A stretch of DNA of 50,786 nucleotides. It comes from DASPKM01 sp036402175 (lineage in GTDB: Bacteria > Bacteroidota > Bacteroidia > Chitinophagales > Chitinophagaceae). Each line of letters opens with the position of its first letter. The stretch's first letter is position 1. The notes below the pieces were generated by a model. That model worked only from the letters and a program-made list of their open reading frames with translations, searched no databases and was not told the origin of the DNA. This document shows, one piece after another, positions 34,865 through 42,884 of the stretch. Both the position numbers and the translations under genes were made by a program. The stretch spans positions 1-50,786 of the forward strand of contig DASWTK010000332.1 of assembly GCA_036402175.1 (NCBI GenBank), read 5' to 3'.

Positions 34865-37291
34865 TCAGGCTAAACGCATTCGTCGTACAATGCTCATTAT
34901 GAATCCTATCATCATGATCGCAACGCCCAGCCATACCAGTCTAATAAATGGAAACTGGTAAACTTTCAGCGCCACAAACGGAAGCATGCTCGACGATTCC
35001 TTAACCTTTATTTCAAGCTTGTTGTTATCAAGCACTCTGGTCATTGCAATAGCGATGTTCTGTGCATATACAGTATCGGGAATGACCTGCAACTGGTTAT
35101 TCTTTACATAAAATACCGGTCGTGCCGTATATTTCATGCTGTCGTTGCTCACCACACTTATTTCCGCCATCAGCGCGGTATCTGACTGGGTAAAATGGTA
35201 TTTATCGTTATCAGGATTCGGAACCACTTTATCCAGTATCATGTAGCCTGCCGAATACCGGATCGTATCCTTCAGGTTCACCACATAAGGGCGGAATGAA
35301 ACAGTATCAGTGGCCTTTTCCATATCCTGCGCATAACTGATGTAAGTGAAAATGTCACGGTTCCAGTAATGCCTTGCGTCAGGATTGTTTGAAAACCCTT
35401 CCTGCCCTTTTGAATTTCTTATAAGATTGGGATAGAGATTGAACTTCTCCTTACCGTCCTTCCGCTCGAACAGGATATTGAAATAACTGATCTTGCCGTC
35501 CTTGCTCAATGAATCGCTGTTCACGAAGGTTGTCCAGTACTTCCCCATATCGGTGCGCAGGCCCTTGAACAGGGTTTGATTCTCCAACGGATTCTCTTTC
35601 GATTTGGGATCGAATGGAAGAGCAACAGTAGTATTCAGCGATAAGACTTCTTTCTTTGACGATGAGATCAGGATGCCAACCAGCATCATACCAAAACCAA
35701 TATGCGCTACCGAAGCTCCGGCTGCAGCCAGTTTGCCATTCAGTCCGGCCCACAGGTACCCAACATTCGCCACCACAGAATATACACCAGCGAATAAAGC
35801 GAGGTGAATGGCTGCCAGGAAACCGGCTCCGTATTTCGTGTAGTCAATATCCCCGAACAGGCTGATGCCGGTGGAAATTGCCAGCGCGATCAACGTTGGA
35901 AACCCAATCTTTTTTACGAAATAGCTTTTGGTAGTATTCCTGTACTTCAGGTATTGGGTAACAGCCGTAAGCATTCCAAGGATAATCGCCACAAATATCT
36001 GTATCCTATTGTACGCAAACTCCACATCCTCACCTACTGCCCACTGGGTATTGAATATTTTATTTAAAACCGGAAGTGAGGTCGAAACAATGATAAAAAG
36101 GCCGGAAAGAAACAGCACCAGCGATCCGATAAACATCCAGAATTCCCTCGAATACGAGCTTTCTTCTTTTGTTATGTGAGGTATCTGTTTGTAACGGCGC
36201 ACAAACAGGAATAAGGATGGCAAGGCGAATATCAGCATGAACAGTACGAGCTGGAAATTCATGCCCAGGTCGGTAAAAGCATGAACCGACGTATCACCAA
36301 GCACCCCGCTTCTTGTCAGGAAAGTAGAATACAGGATCAGTATGAAAGTCAGAATGAAAAAGAGGTAGGTAGCCCTTAAGGAGTGCCCGGTACTGTTATA
36401 GATCACTTGTGTATGGAGTCCGGCCACCAGTATCAGCCAGGGCACCAATGAAGCGTTTTCAACGGGGTCCCATGCCCAATAACCTCCAAAGGTCAGCGAT
36501 TCATATGCCCAGATCGCTCCAAGCATAATTCCTGTTCCAAGGATTGCTGCAGAGAACAGGCTCCACGGCATGGCAACCCGGGTCCATCCGCCATAGTCTT
36601 TTTTCCATAACCCGGCAATCGCGAAAGCGAATGGTATCAGCGTTGAAGCAAATCCCAGAAACAGTATCGGTGGATGGATCACCATCCAGTAATTCTGCAG
36701 TAACTGGTTTAGTCCCTGGCCATCCTGCATTTGCGGCACTGTATTCAGGTAATCGGCCCGTTGAAATACTGGCAGGTCCTGGTACACTTCCCGCACCAGC
36801 AGGAATGGATTACTGCCCACTTTGGCGCCGAAGAAATAAAGTCCCATTACCATGGTCGCAAGGCAAGCCTGCGCGAAGCTTACTACCGTCATTACCGGCG
36901 CTTCCCATTTCTTTGCCGTGCGTATCAGCACCACACCAAGCACCCCGTGCCAAAGCGTCCACAGGAGAAAACTGCCTTCCTGCCCTTCCCAGATACAGCT
37001 GAGCAGGTATTTGAAATTGAGTGATTTTTCGGAATGGCTCCAGGCATACAGGTATTCAAACCGGTGGGTAGATATGATATAAAGAAGAATTCCAAAGATG
37101 CCGAATACAGAGATAACATCTATGCTAAAGGCTATCCTGCCGAATTGCTTCCAGCCGGCAGCATCCTGCAGGTCTTTTGAATTCGCGGATTTGAAAAAAG
37201 CGATTGTTGCAAGGATGGAAGAAATAAGAGAAAGCAACACAAAAAGCCGTCCCAGCTGGCCAGCCCACAACTGCTCACCAATATATTCCAT
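34865..37291 (-). CDS. CcmF/CcsA-type cytochrome c haem lyase
   Basis: An 808-residue polytopic protein of the CcmF type. The tryptophan-rich WWD haem-handling motif reads TFGGYWAWDPVENASLVPWL at about residues 270-290, followed by GLHTQVIY, and conserved His residues flank it (MVIHPPILFLG upstream). About fifteen transmembrane segments are predicted. A periplasmic loop in the C-terminal half carries the second soluble part (FVNSDSLSKDGKISYF...). It receives haem from CcmE and attaches it to apocytochrome c in the periplasm. The gene starts two bases after the ccmE stop, so the two form a cotranscribed cytochrome c maturation unit; other ccm genes are not in this window. Confidence 0.9.
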   Translation of the reverse strand: MEYIGEQLWAGQLGRLFVLLSLISSILATIAFFKSANSKDLQDAAGWKQFGRIAFSIDVISVFGIFGILLYIISTHRFEYLYAWSHSEKSLNFKYLLSCIWEGQEGSFLLWTLWHGVLGVVLIRTAKKWEAPVMTVVSFAQACLATMVMGLYFFGAKVGSNPFLLVREVYQDLPVFQRADYLNTVPQMQDGQGLNQLLQNYWMVIHPPILFLGFASTLIPFAFAIAGLWKKDYGGWTRVAMPWSLFSAAILGTGIMLGAIWAYESLTFGGYWAWDPVENASLVPWLILVAGLHTQVIYNSTGHSLRATYLFFILTFILILYSTFLTRSGVLGDTSVHAFTDLGMNFQLVLFMLIFALPSLFLFVRRYKQIPHITKEESSYSREFWMFIGSLVLFLSGLFIIVSTSLPVLNKIFNTQWAVGEDVEFAYNRIQIFVAIILGMLTAVTQYLKYRNTTKSYFVKKIGFPTLIALAISTGISLFGDIDYTKYGAGFLAAIHLALFAGVYSVVANVGYLWAGLNGKLAAAGASVAHIGFGMMLVGILISSSKKEVLSLNTTVALPFDPKSKENPLENQTLFKGLRTDMGKYWTTFVNSDSLSKDGKISYFNILFERKDGKEKFNLYPNLIRNSKGQEGFSNNPDARHYWNRDIFTYISYAQDMEKATDTVSFRPYVVNLKDTIRYSAGYMILDKVVPNPDNDKYHFTQSDTALMAEISVVSNDSMKYTARPVFYVKNNQLQVIPDTVYAQNIAIAMTRVLDNNKLEIKVKESSSMLPFVALKVYQFPFIRLVWLGVAIMMIGFIMSIVRRMRLA

Positions 37292-37293
37292 GA

Positions 37294-37704
37294 TCAGTAA
37301 GAGGTTTGTTTTAAAGTCTTTTGGGCTGCATTAGGATCATCCTTGTACTTGGAAGGACATTTCATAAGGATGTCTTTACATTCAAATTGCCCGTTCCGCA
37401 TTGAACCCTGTAAAACCAGCCTTTCGGCTTTTTCAAAATCAGTTGGTTTGCCTTTCAGGTACACTACCCTGGTGGAATTGCCTAAGGTATCAACGGCGGT
37501 AAAGCTCAGGTAATTCGGGTTTTTCGCCGGGTCAAATTCTATGGGTTTCGACTTATCCAGCTTGGCGATCAGGTGAACGAACTTCCCTTCCTTCTTAGCG
37601 GCGGAAGCTACTGTGTCGTATGTGGAAAGATCACCCATGAAGCTGATGAGTACGCCAATGGAGGCGGCTATGAAAACAAGAATTATGATGTGTATCTTTT
37701 TCAA
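37294..37704 (-). CDS. ccmE: cytochrome c maturation protein CcmE, Cys variant
   Basis: A 136-residue periplasmic haem chaperone, anchored by an N-terminal transmembrane segment (IHIIILVFIAASIGVLISF). The beta-barrel core has VHLIAKLDKSKPI, NYLSFTAVDTLGN and ERLVLQGSMRNGQFECKDIL. In classical CcmE haem is bound covalently by His in HxxxY (HDENY in E. coli); here the corresponding segment is CPSKY, so the haem ligand position holds Cys, as in the CxxxY variant known from archaea and some bacteria. It is first in a two-gene unit with the CcmF-like gene. A TAnnTTTG box lies 37 bases upstream. Confidence 0.85.
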   Translation of the reverse strand: MKKIHIIILVFIAASIGVLISFMGDLSTYDTVASAAKKEGKFVHLIAKLDKSKPIEFDPAKNPNYLSFTAVDTLGNSTRVVYLKGKPTDFEKAERLVLQGSMRNGQFECKDILMKCPSKYKDDPNAAQKTLKQTSY

Positions 37705-37741
37705 CTGTCCTGTGGTTTATTTAAGAAGCGGTATTCACCCG

Positions 37742-37749
37742 CAAAGGTA
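37742..37749 (-). promoter_or_regulatory. candidate -7 promoter box of ccmE-ccmF
   Basis: Minus-strand TACCTTTG (37749 to 37742), followed by CGGG, fits TAnnTTTG. It implies a leader of about 30 bases before the ccmE ATG at 37704. Confidence 0.5.
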
Positions 37750-37906
37750 GTTTAAAAACACTTTCACCCTGTTAATGTTACAAAGGTCTGCAACTGTTCA
37801 CAAAATTTTTGCTTCTCCATATCCTGCATTAACTTGCGAACCTTTTCGTTTGGTTTATTGTAAAAGCAGGAAAGCAGTTTACCCCGGCGAATTAACTAAA
37901 TGAACA

Positions 37907-38953
37907 ATGACAGACCTTACGAATTTTGACCATAACGACGTAGGCAATCCCAATAACAACATATTCGGATTACCATTTACAGAAGATGAATCCAGGCTCA
38001 TCATTCTTCCCATTCCCTGGGAAGTAACAGTCAGCTATTCCGCAGGAACAGCCCGTTCCGCGGAGCATGTGTTCAAGGCAAGCATCCAGGTTGACCTTTT
38101 TGATGCTGATGTTAAAGATGGCTGGAAGCAGGGATTTTATATGCGCCCTGTAAACAAGAAAGTGTTGCTGAAGAGTGACTATCTGCGGAAAGAGGCAGAG
38201 CTTTATATCGACTACGTATCGAAGGGTGAGATCGTGAACGATAATAAGTTCATGTGCAAATCACTTAAAGAGATCAATGAAGGAACACTTTTCCTGAATT
38301 CATGGGTGTACGAGCAGACAGCTGAGTTACTGAACCAGGATAAGCTTGTAGTATTGCTCGGAGGCGATCACAGCACACCCCTTGGCTACCTGAAAGCATT
38401 AGCCGAAAAGCATGGCGACTTCGGCATCCTGCAAATAGATGCGCACTGCGATCTTCGCGATTCCTACGAAGGTTTTGTTTACAGTCATGCCAGTATTATG
38501 TACAACACCCTGAGGGAAGTTCCCCAGGTTACCAAACTGGTACAGGCAGGCATCAGGGATTATAGTGAAGGCGAGTGGCAATACATTCAGGCAAACGGCA
38601 ACCGCATCACTACCTTCTTCATGAAAGACATTGTGGAGCGCCAGTTTGAAGGCGAAACCTGGAAACAGATCGCTGACGATATCGTAAACCAATTGCCCGA
38701 CAAAGTTTATCTGAGTTTTGATATCGATGGATTGGACCGCAAGCTTTGTCCGAACACCGGTACACCTGTTGCGGGAGGATTCGAGGCCGAGCAGGTATTT
38801 TATCTTCTCAAGATGATCATAAAAAGCGGACGTAAGATCATTGGCATTGACCTGAGTGAGATCGGGGTTGGCCAAACGGATTGGGACGCGAACGTTGGCG
38901 CCCGTATTTTATTCCGACTTTGTAATTTGCTGATAGCAAGCAATCCGCAATAA
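37907..38953 (+). CDS. arginase/agmatinase/formiminoglutamase-family metallohydrolase
   Basis: A 348-residue ureohydrolase-fold protein. The dimanganese ligands are all present: GGDHSTPLG around residue 155, DAHCDLRD near 180 (DAHxD) and SFDIDGLDRKLCP near 270 (DxDxxD). An N-terminal extension of roughly 60 residues, including IILPIPWEVTVSYSAGTARSAEHV, corresponds to the agmatinase-like start. PVAGGFEAEQVFYLL and IIGIDLSEIG are typical. It could cleave agmatine, guanidinobutyrate, formiminoglutamate or another guanidino compound; the sequence does not settle this. The next gene begins eight bases after its stop, suggesting a unit with the two small membrane proteins. Confidence 0.88.
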   Translation: MTDLTNFDHNDVGNPNNNIFGLPFTEDESRLIILPIPWEVTVSYSAGTARSAEHVFKASIQVDLFDADVKDGWKQGFYMRPVNKKVLLKSDYLRKEAELYIDYVSKGEIVNDNKFMCKSLKEINEGTLFLNSWVYEQTAELLNQDKLVVLLGGDHSTPLGYLKALAEKHGDFGILQIDAHCDLRDSYEGFVYSHASIMYNTLREVPQVTKLVQAGIRDYSEGEWQYIQANGNRITTFFMKDIVERQFEGETWKQIADDIVNQLPDKVYLSFDIDGLDRKLCPNTGTPVAGGFEAEQVFYLLKMIIKSGRKIIGIDLSEIGVGQTDWDANVGARILFRLCNLLIASNPQ

Positions 38954-38961
38954 AAAAGCCT

Positions 38962-39528
38962 GTGTCAGCTAAAAAATTCCCATACGTAGTCATTTTAAAG
39001 AACACAACCGACAAGCCATTTACTCTCCTGGCCATACTGCTGAACCTTGCATCTGTTGTCTTCTTCGCAAAGGAATTTGTTTTCAACCGCGACGCTGATT
39101 ATATAAGGATCCTTGGACTGGCCGTACTGGTTGGAATGCTGGTGTGGAATTTTGTCAAATCGCGCAAAGGCAGGAAGGCGTATTACGACAGGGTTTACCT
39201 TGTGACCGGTTTACTCTGGATGGGAATGCCGTTCATGCAATGGCTGTTCATTCCTTTCATGATCCTGGCCTTCCTGGAACACCAGGTGAAATTTCCGCTC
39301 GAGATCGGTTTTTCGGAATCGCAGATAGTATTCAATACCCTTTTCAGGAAAAAGTACAAATGGACCCAGCTTTCCAATGTAAAACTGAAGGATGGAATGC
39401 TGACCATGGACTTCCTGAATAACCGAATCCTGCAAAGGCCGGTAGAGGATGACCAGGATGAGGATGACGCGTCTGAAGAAGAGTTCAACCTGTTCTGCAG
39501 GTTGCAGTTAGAAAAAAATCTGGTGTGA
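38962..39528 (+). CDS. membrane protein with C-terminal PH-like cytosolic domain, hypothetical
   Basis: A 188-residue protein with GTG as the only reasonable start, eight bases after the arginase-family stop. It has about three or four transmembrane segments (PFTLLAILLNLASVVFFA, IRILGLAVLVGMLVWNFV, LVTGLLWMGMPFMQWLFIPFMILAFL) followed by an exposed C-terminal part. This begins FPLEIGFSESQIVFNTLFRKKYKWTQLSNVKLKDGMLTMDF and has an acidic stretch EDDQDEDDASEEEF. The strand-rich I.F....KKYKW.QL.NV pattern resembles bacterial PH (YcxB/YdbT-like) domains, which is inference. No catalytic motif seen. Confidence 0.72.
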   Translation: MSAKKFPYVVILKNTTDKPFTLLAILLNLASVVFFAKEFVFNRDADYIRILGLAVLVGMLVWNFVKSRKGRKAYYDRVYLVTGLLWMGMPFMQWLFIPFMILAFLEHQVKFPLEIGFSESQIVFNTLFRKKYKWTQLSNVKLKDGMLTMDFLNNRILQRPVEDDQDEDDASEEEFNLFCRLQLEKNLV

Positions 39529-39575
39529 TATATGGAAAAATTCGTTGATTGCATCAAGGTATAAACAGCTGCTGC

Positions 39576-40178
39576 ATGAATTCACTTTCAATCCCTGTCT
39601 TTCATCCGGCATTTGAAAAGCTGAAACGCTCCGGAAGACTACTGCATTTTACGGCCGCGATCGTTATCATTTCTCATGCTATCAGTCATATCAATCAACC
39701 CGACCATAGTCAATTATATTTCTGGTGTCAGCTTATACTGGGCATCGACATTTTCCTGCTGGTTTTTATGGGCCGTAACATTTTACTGGTGATGCCGAAA
39801 GTGAACCTCTTCTTCAGGTTCATTGAATTCCTGTTCTTTTTCTGTATCAGTATTCTTATGTTCCTGAAAGCCAGTTGGGTATCCGGACTTTTTCATGCCG
39901 GGATCAGCATCCTGTATTTTTATCTTTTTTATTGCGAAAGAAAGGTAAACAGCGAAGAACTTTTATCACTTCACCATACCGGTATTACCATCCCCGCGTT
40001 GCCCGACAGTAAATTCCTGTTGTGGTCCCACATCAATAAACTTCACGCCCAGTACGACTCAATTGAGATCGTCACTTCCGACAACAAACAAATCCGGTTC
40101 GAGTTCCGCAGGAATCTTGAATTCGAAGAACTGGATCAAATTCACGATTTTTGCAGGCATTATATTGGGAGGGGGTAG
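39576..40178 (+). CDS. second membrane protein with C-terminal strand-rich domain, hypothetical
   Basis: A 200-residue protein starting at ATG 39576 (MNSLSIPVFHP); an upstream TTG at 39549 would add nine residues. Three or four hydrophobic segments span about residues 20-110 (LLHFTAAIVIISHAISHI, LYFWCQLILGIDIFLLVFM, FLFFFCISILMFLKASWVSGLFHAGIS, ILYFYLFY). A C-terminal cytosolic domain follows: VNSEELLSLHHTGITIPALPDSKFLLWSHINKL ... IEIVTSDNKQIRFEFRRNLEFEEL. The architecture parallels the preceding gene (membrane part, then a W-S/T-H/Q-I/L-NKL/NVKL strand pattern), so the two may be distant paralogues. It starts 47 bases after that gene. No family recognised. Confidence 0.7.
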   Translation: MNSLSIPVFHPAFEKLKRSGRLLHFTAAIVIISHAISHINQPDHSQLYFWCQLILGIDIFLLVFMGRNILLVMPKVNLFFRFIEFLFFFCISILMFLKASWVSGLFHAGISILYFYLFYCERKVNSEELLSLHHTGITIPALPDSKFLLWSHINKLHAQYDSIEIVTSDNKQIRFEFRRNLEFEELDQIHDFCRHYIGRG

Positions 40179-40190
40179 AAAGAGGAGAAT

Positions 40191-40324
40191 GAAAATGCAA
40201 AATGTAAAATGAAAAATGAAAAAGGTAAAAGGCAAAACCTGATACCGCATTAGTCGCATTTCGCATTTGGAAAACCCGAAACCGGAAACCGGAAACACAA
40301 AACCCAAAACCGGAAACTGAAAAA
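40191..40324. repeat. low-complexity spacer with dispersed repeat units
   Basis: The intergenic stretch ahead of the radical SAM gene. 40198-40218 is a 21-base run identical to 21856-21876. It is followed by GCATT-type repeats at 40247-40268 and by three copies of CCGGAAAC-like units between 40281 and 40319. The last copy ends six bases before the ATG at 40325, so the leader of that gene is made of repeat DNA. Confidence 0.65.
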
Positions 40325-41611
40325 ATGAAACCGTACTTACTATATTCCGACGGGAAGGGAAACATCTTCGAAGATACTTCTCTGTTTGCAACCGGTCGTT
40401 CGGGCTGGGATGCTATGCCGGTTCCGGAAGAGGATTGGATTGAGTTGCCGGAAGGTGGGTCGCTTTATGAATTACCTGAACGAAGAGGAATTGGAATTGA
40501 TGTTAGAACGGGAGAAATGCGTCTTTGTTTGAAAGGATGGGCGGTTGCCGCATTCATTCCACCCGCGCATACGGGACTTTATCTTTCGGCTTTCGAAAGT
40601 CTGCCAGGCGCACCTACCCTGCCTTTGTTTTGTTACACTGCGGCCGGATGGTGGAACGATAAGTTTTATGTACCTGCCGTAAGAATAGAAAAGGATATTC
40701 GCCAGGAAGCGAGAGGATATCACCAGGGTTCAATTGAACACGGGGTATCGCATTTCCTGAAAGCGTATCCCCATAACAGGCTGGTGAAGCACCTGGCCGA
40801 AAATTGCTGCCTGACCTATCATTGCCCAGCAGCCCGGAATTTTTTCCTTGGCCGATGGGAATGTCCGGTCCCAACTTCACCCGCGTGTAATGCGAATTGC
40901 ATTGGCTGCATATCATTTCAACCACAGGAAGAATCAATAACATCCACGCAGGACAGGCTAACGTTTAAACCTACCGCGGAAGAGATCATTGAATTTACTG
41001 TGCCGCACCTGGAGTCGGCTCCCTATCCTATTGTAAGTTTTGGCCAGGGATGCGAAGGTGAGCCATTACTGATGTGGGAAACAATCCGTGAAGCAATTAT
41101 TGAAATCAGAAAACATACTAGCCGGGGTAGTATAAATATAAATACCAACGGATCAAAGCCTGCGGCCGTTCATGCGCTCTGCGAAGCCGGGCTCGATTCA
41201 ATCCGCGTAAGCACCAATTCTGCAAGGAAGCACATTTATGAATCGTACTACCTGCCGAACAATTATACTTTTGAAGACATACAGGAAAGTCTGCGCGTAG
41301 TTCGCAGCCATGGTGGCTGGGCAAGCATCAACTATTTTGTATTTCCCGGAATGACCGATTCGGTTGAAGAATACGAGGCCCTTCGAAAGCTCATAATAGA
41401 AACAGACCTCACCATGATTCAGTGGCGCAATTTCAATATAGATCCAGACTGGTATATGGGAAAGATCGGCGTGCACGAAACCGGCGACATCCTCGGCATA
41501 AAACAATTAATGGATCTGATCAGCGAAGAATTCCCGCATTTGAAATTTGGATATTTCAATCCACCAATGGAACGCATACGCGGCGACTACGAACAAAATT
41601 TTGCACACTAA
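40325..41611 (+). CDS. radical SAM protein with unknown N-terminal domain
   Basis: A 428-residue radical SAM enzyme. The [4Fe-4S] motif is CNANCIGC (CxxxCxxC) at about residues 188-195, preceded by FFLGRWECPVPTSP. Downstream, SFGQGCEGEPLLMWETI matches the GGEPxL-type SAM-binding segment (here GCEGEPL). ININTNGS and VSTNSARKHIYESYY follow in a TIM barrel. The first roughly 180 residues form a separate domain not recognised here, containing a CCLTYHCPAARNFFLG cysteine cluster that could carry an auxiliary cluster. There is no SPASM-like C-terminal Cys block. No peptide substrate or partner is adjacent, so the substrate is unknown; peptide, tRNA or small-molecule roles are all open. Confidence 0.88.
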   Translation: MKPYLLYSDGKGNIFEDTSLFATGRSGWDAMPVPEEDWIELPEGGSLYELPERRGIGIDVRTGEMRLCLKGWAVAAFIPPAHTGLYLSAFESLPGAPTLPLFCYTAAGWWNDKFYVPAVRIEKDIRQEARGYHQGSIEHGVSHFLKAYPHNRLVKHLAENCCLTYHCPAARNFFLGRWECPVPTSPACNANCIGCISFQPQEESITSTQDRLTFKPTAEEIIEFTVPHLESAPYPIVSFGQGCEGEPLLMWETIREAIIEIRKHTSRGSININTNGSKPAAVHALCEAGLDSIRVSTNSARKHIYESYYLPNNYTFEDIQESLRVVRSHGGWASINYFVFPGMTDSVEEYEALRKLIIETDLTMIQWRNFNIDPDWYMGKIGVHETGDILGIKQLMDLISEEFPHLKFGYFNPPMERIRGDYEQNFAH

Positions 41612-41612
41612 A

Positions 41613-41728
41613 TTTAATTAGATGATTTGAGGATTTGAGGATTTGAGGATGATGATGGATTAATTATCCAATTAATAAATTATTCAATTCATCCTCAAAT
41701 CCTCAAATCAGCTAATCATCTAATTAAA
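41613..41728. terminator. very long hairpin filling the convergent intergenic region
   Basis: TTTAATTAGATGATT (41613-41627) pairs perfectly with AATCATCTAATTAAA (41714-41728). After a 4x4 mismatch, GATTTGAGGATTTGAGGAT (41632-41650) pairs perfectly with 41691-41709. The 40-base loop is AT-rich. The structure fills all 117 bases between the two stop codons except one. Confidence 0.75.
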
Positions 41729-42196
41729 CTACTTGCTCTGCTTCTCATCAATCTTCTCCTGACAATTATCCAACGTCATTTTTTCCATCTGCTTCTTGCC
41801 CGTTCCTTTTGTTACCTCGACCATCTCAAGACGTGAGCGGGTAATACTTTGTTTGATGTTGCAGGCAACATAATATTCGCCACCGGCTTCAGCCTCGATC
41901 TCAACTTCGGTCTCTTTTTTGAAAAGGCCTACACCTCCTACTCTTGAAGAAACAACGTGTTTACCTGGCTTTACCACTACGCGAATGAATTTGTTGTTGC
42001 TAAGCTTGCACAGCTTATCCTCATCAACGAACATGGCCCAGTTGGCTCCGGCACCCATAAACTGACCTACACGATAAATATAGATCACAGCTGTATCTGC
42101 CTGTGGCTTTTTGGGATCCTTCGGATCAGTTGCTTCAACGGATGTAGCGGCAATTAAACATGCGATAAGAAGTACAAAATTCACTTTGCGTTTCAT
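41729..42196 (-). CDS. DUF2846-like exported protein
   Basis: A 155-residue protein with signal peptide MKRKVNFVLLIACLIAATSVEA. The core AVIYIYRVGQFMGAGANWAMFVDEDKLCKLSNNKFIRVVVKPGKHVVSS is the DUF2846 pattern (small beta-sandwich; a chaperone-like or lipid-binding role has been suggested for related families but is unproven). The C-terminus is Lys/Glu-rich. The start at 42196 places the signal peptide first; the frame is open further upstream to 42313, but this adds unmatched residues overlapping the next gene's leader. It stops one base from the giant hairpin. Confidence 0.82.
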   Translation of the reverse strand: MKRKVNFVLLIACLIAATSVEATDPKDPKKPQADTAVIYIYRVGQFMGAGANWAMFVDEDKLCKLSNNKFIRVVVKPGKHVVSSRVGGVGLFKKETEVEIEAEAGGEYYVACNIKQSITRSRLEMVEVTKGTGKKQMEKMTLDNCQEKIDEKQSK

Positions 42197-42353
42197 GTTA
42201 GGGAGTTTGGGGGTTTTTGATGGGGACAAATATAATAGAAACATGCAGAAAAAAGCAATGGGAATGTATAAATGGACGGGTTGGGCTGATATTTGACCGT
42301 TGCCACTTCTCAAGCAAACAGATTTACTATCTTACCCGTTCAAAAAGCAAACA

Positions 42354-42875
42354 ATGAACTTCCGGATCGAACAGGCATTGCCAATTCTTGAACGAACACC
42401 TGCAATTGTTTCTTTATTGCTGAAGGACCTTCATGCAGACTGGATTTATGCTAACGAAGGTGAAGGTACCTGGAGCGCGTTTGATATTGTTGGGCATTAT
42501 ATCCATGGTGAAAAAACCGATTGGATTCCACGGATGAACATTATAATGGGAACCGGCAATAAACAATTTGAACCGTTTGACAGGTTCGCGCAATTTTCCA
42601 GCAGCAAGGGCAAAACAATTCATGAGTTGCTGGACGAATTTGCAACGTTAAGAGAACAAAACCTGAGGAAACTGAAACAGGTAAGGCTCGATGATGCTAC
42701 ACTTTCGCTGAAAGGCATCCATCCCGCTTTAGGAGATGTAACACTGGAACAGTTATTATCATCCTGGGTAGTTCACGATCTTGGGCATATTCATCAGCTT
42801 ACAAGAGTGCTGGCAAAACAATATAAAGAAGCGGTAGGACCATGGGTGGAGTACATGGGAGTATTAAACCATTAA
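42354..42875 (+). CDS. DinB-family four-helix metalloenzyme-like protein
   Basis: A 173-residue DinB/YfiT superfamily protein. The metal-site histidines expected in this family are visible in DIVGHYIHGEKTDW (first helix pair) and in SWVVHDLGHIHQLTR (HxxxH-type C-terminal pair). ATG at 42354, giving MNFRIEQALPILERTP. DinB-like proteins are thiol-S-transferases or detoxification enzymes (bacillithiol, mycothiol or glutathione dependent) where studied, so the substrate is unspecified here. The MFS gene follows after nine bases with a GTG start, so the two are probably cotranscribed. Confidence 0.85.
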   Translation: MNFRIEQALPILERTPAIVSLLLKDLHADWIYANEGEGTWSAFDIVGHYIHGEKTDWIPRMNIIMGTGNKQFEPFDRFAQFSSSKGKTIHELLDEFATLREQNLRKLKQVRLDDATLSLKGIHPALGDVTLEQLLSSWVVHDLGHIHQLTRVLAKQYKEAVGPWVEYMGVLNH

Positions 42876-42884
42876 ATTCCACAG

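Noticed and set aside
40191..40324. CRISPR-like array in the repeat-rich spacer ahead of the radical SAM gene
   Set aside because: Units are short (about 8-21 bases), irregular, without constant spacers and without cas genes nearby.
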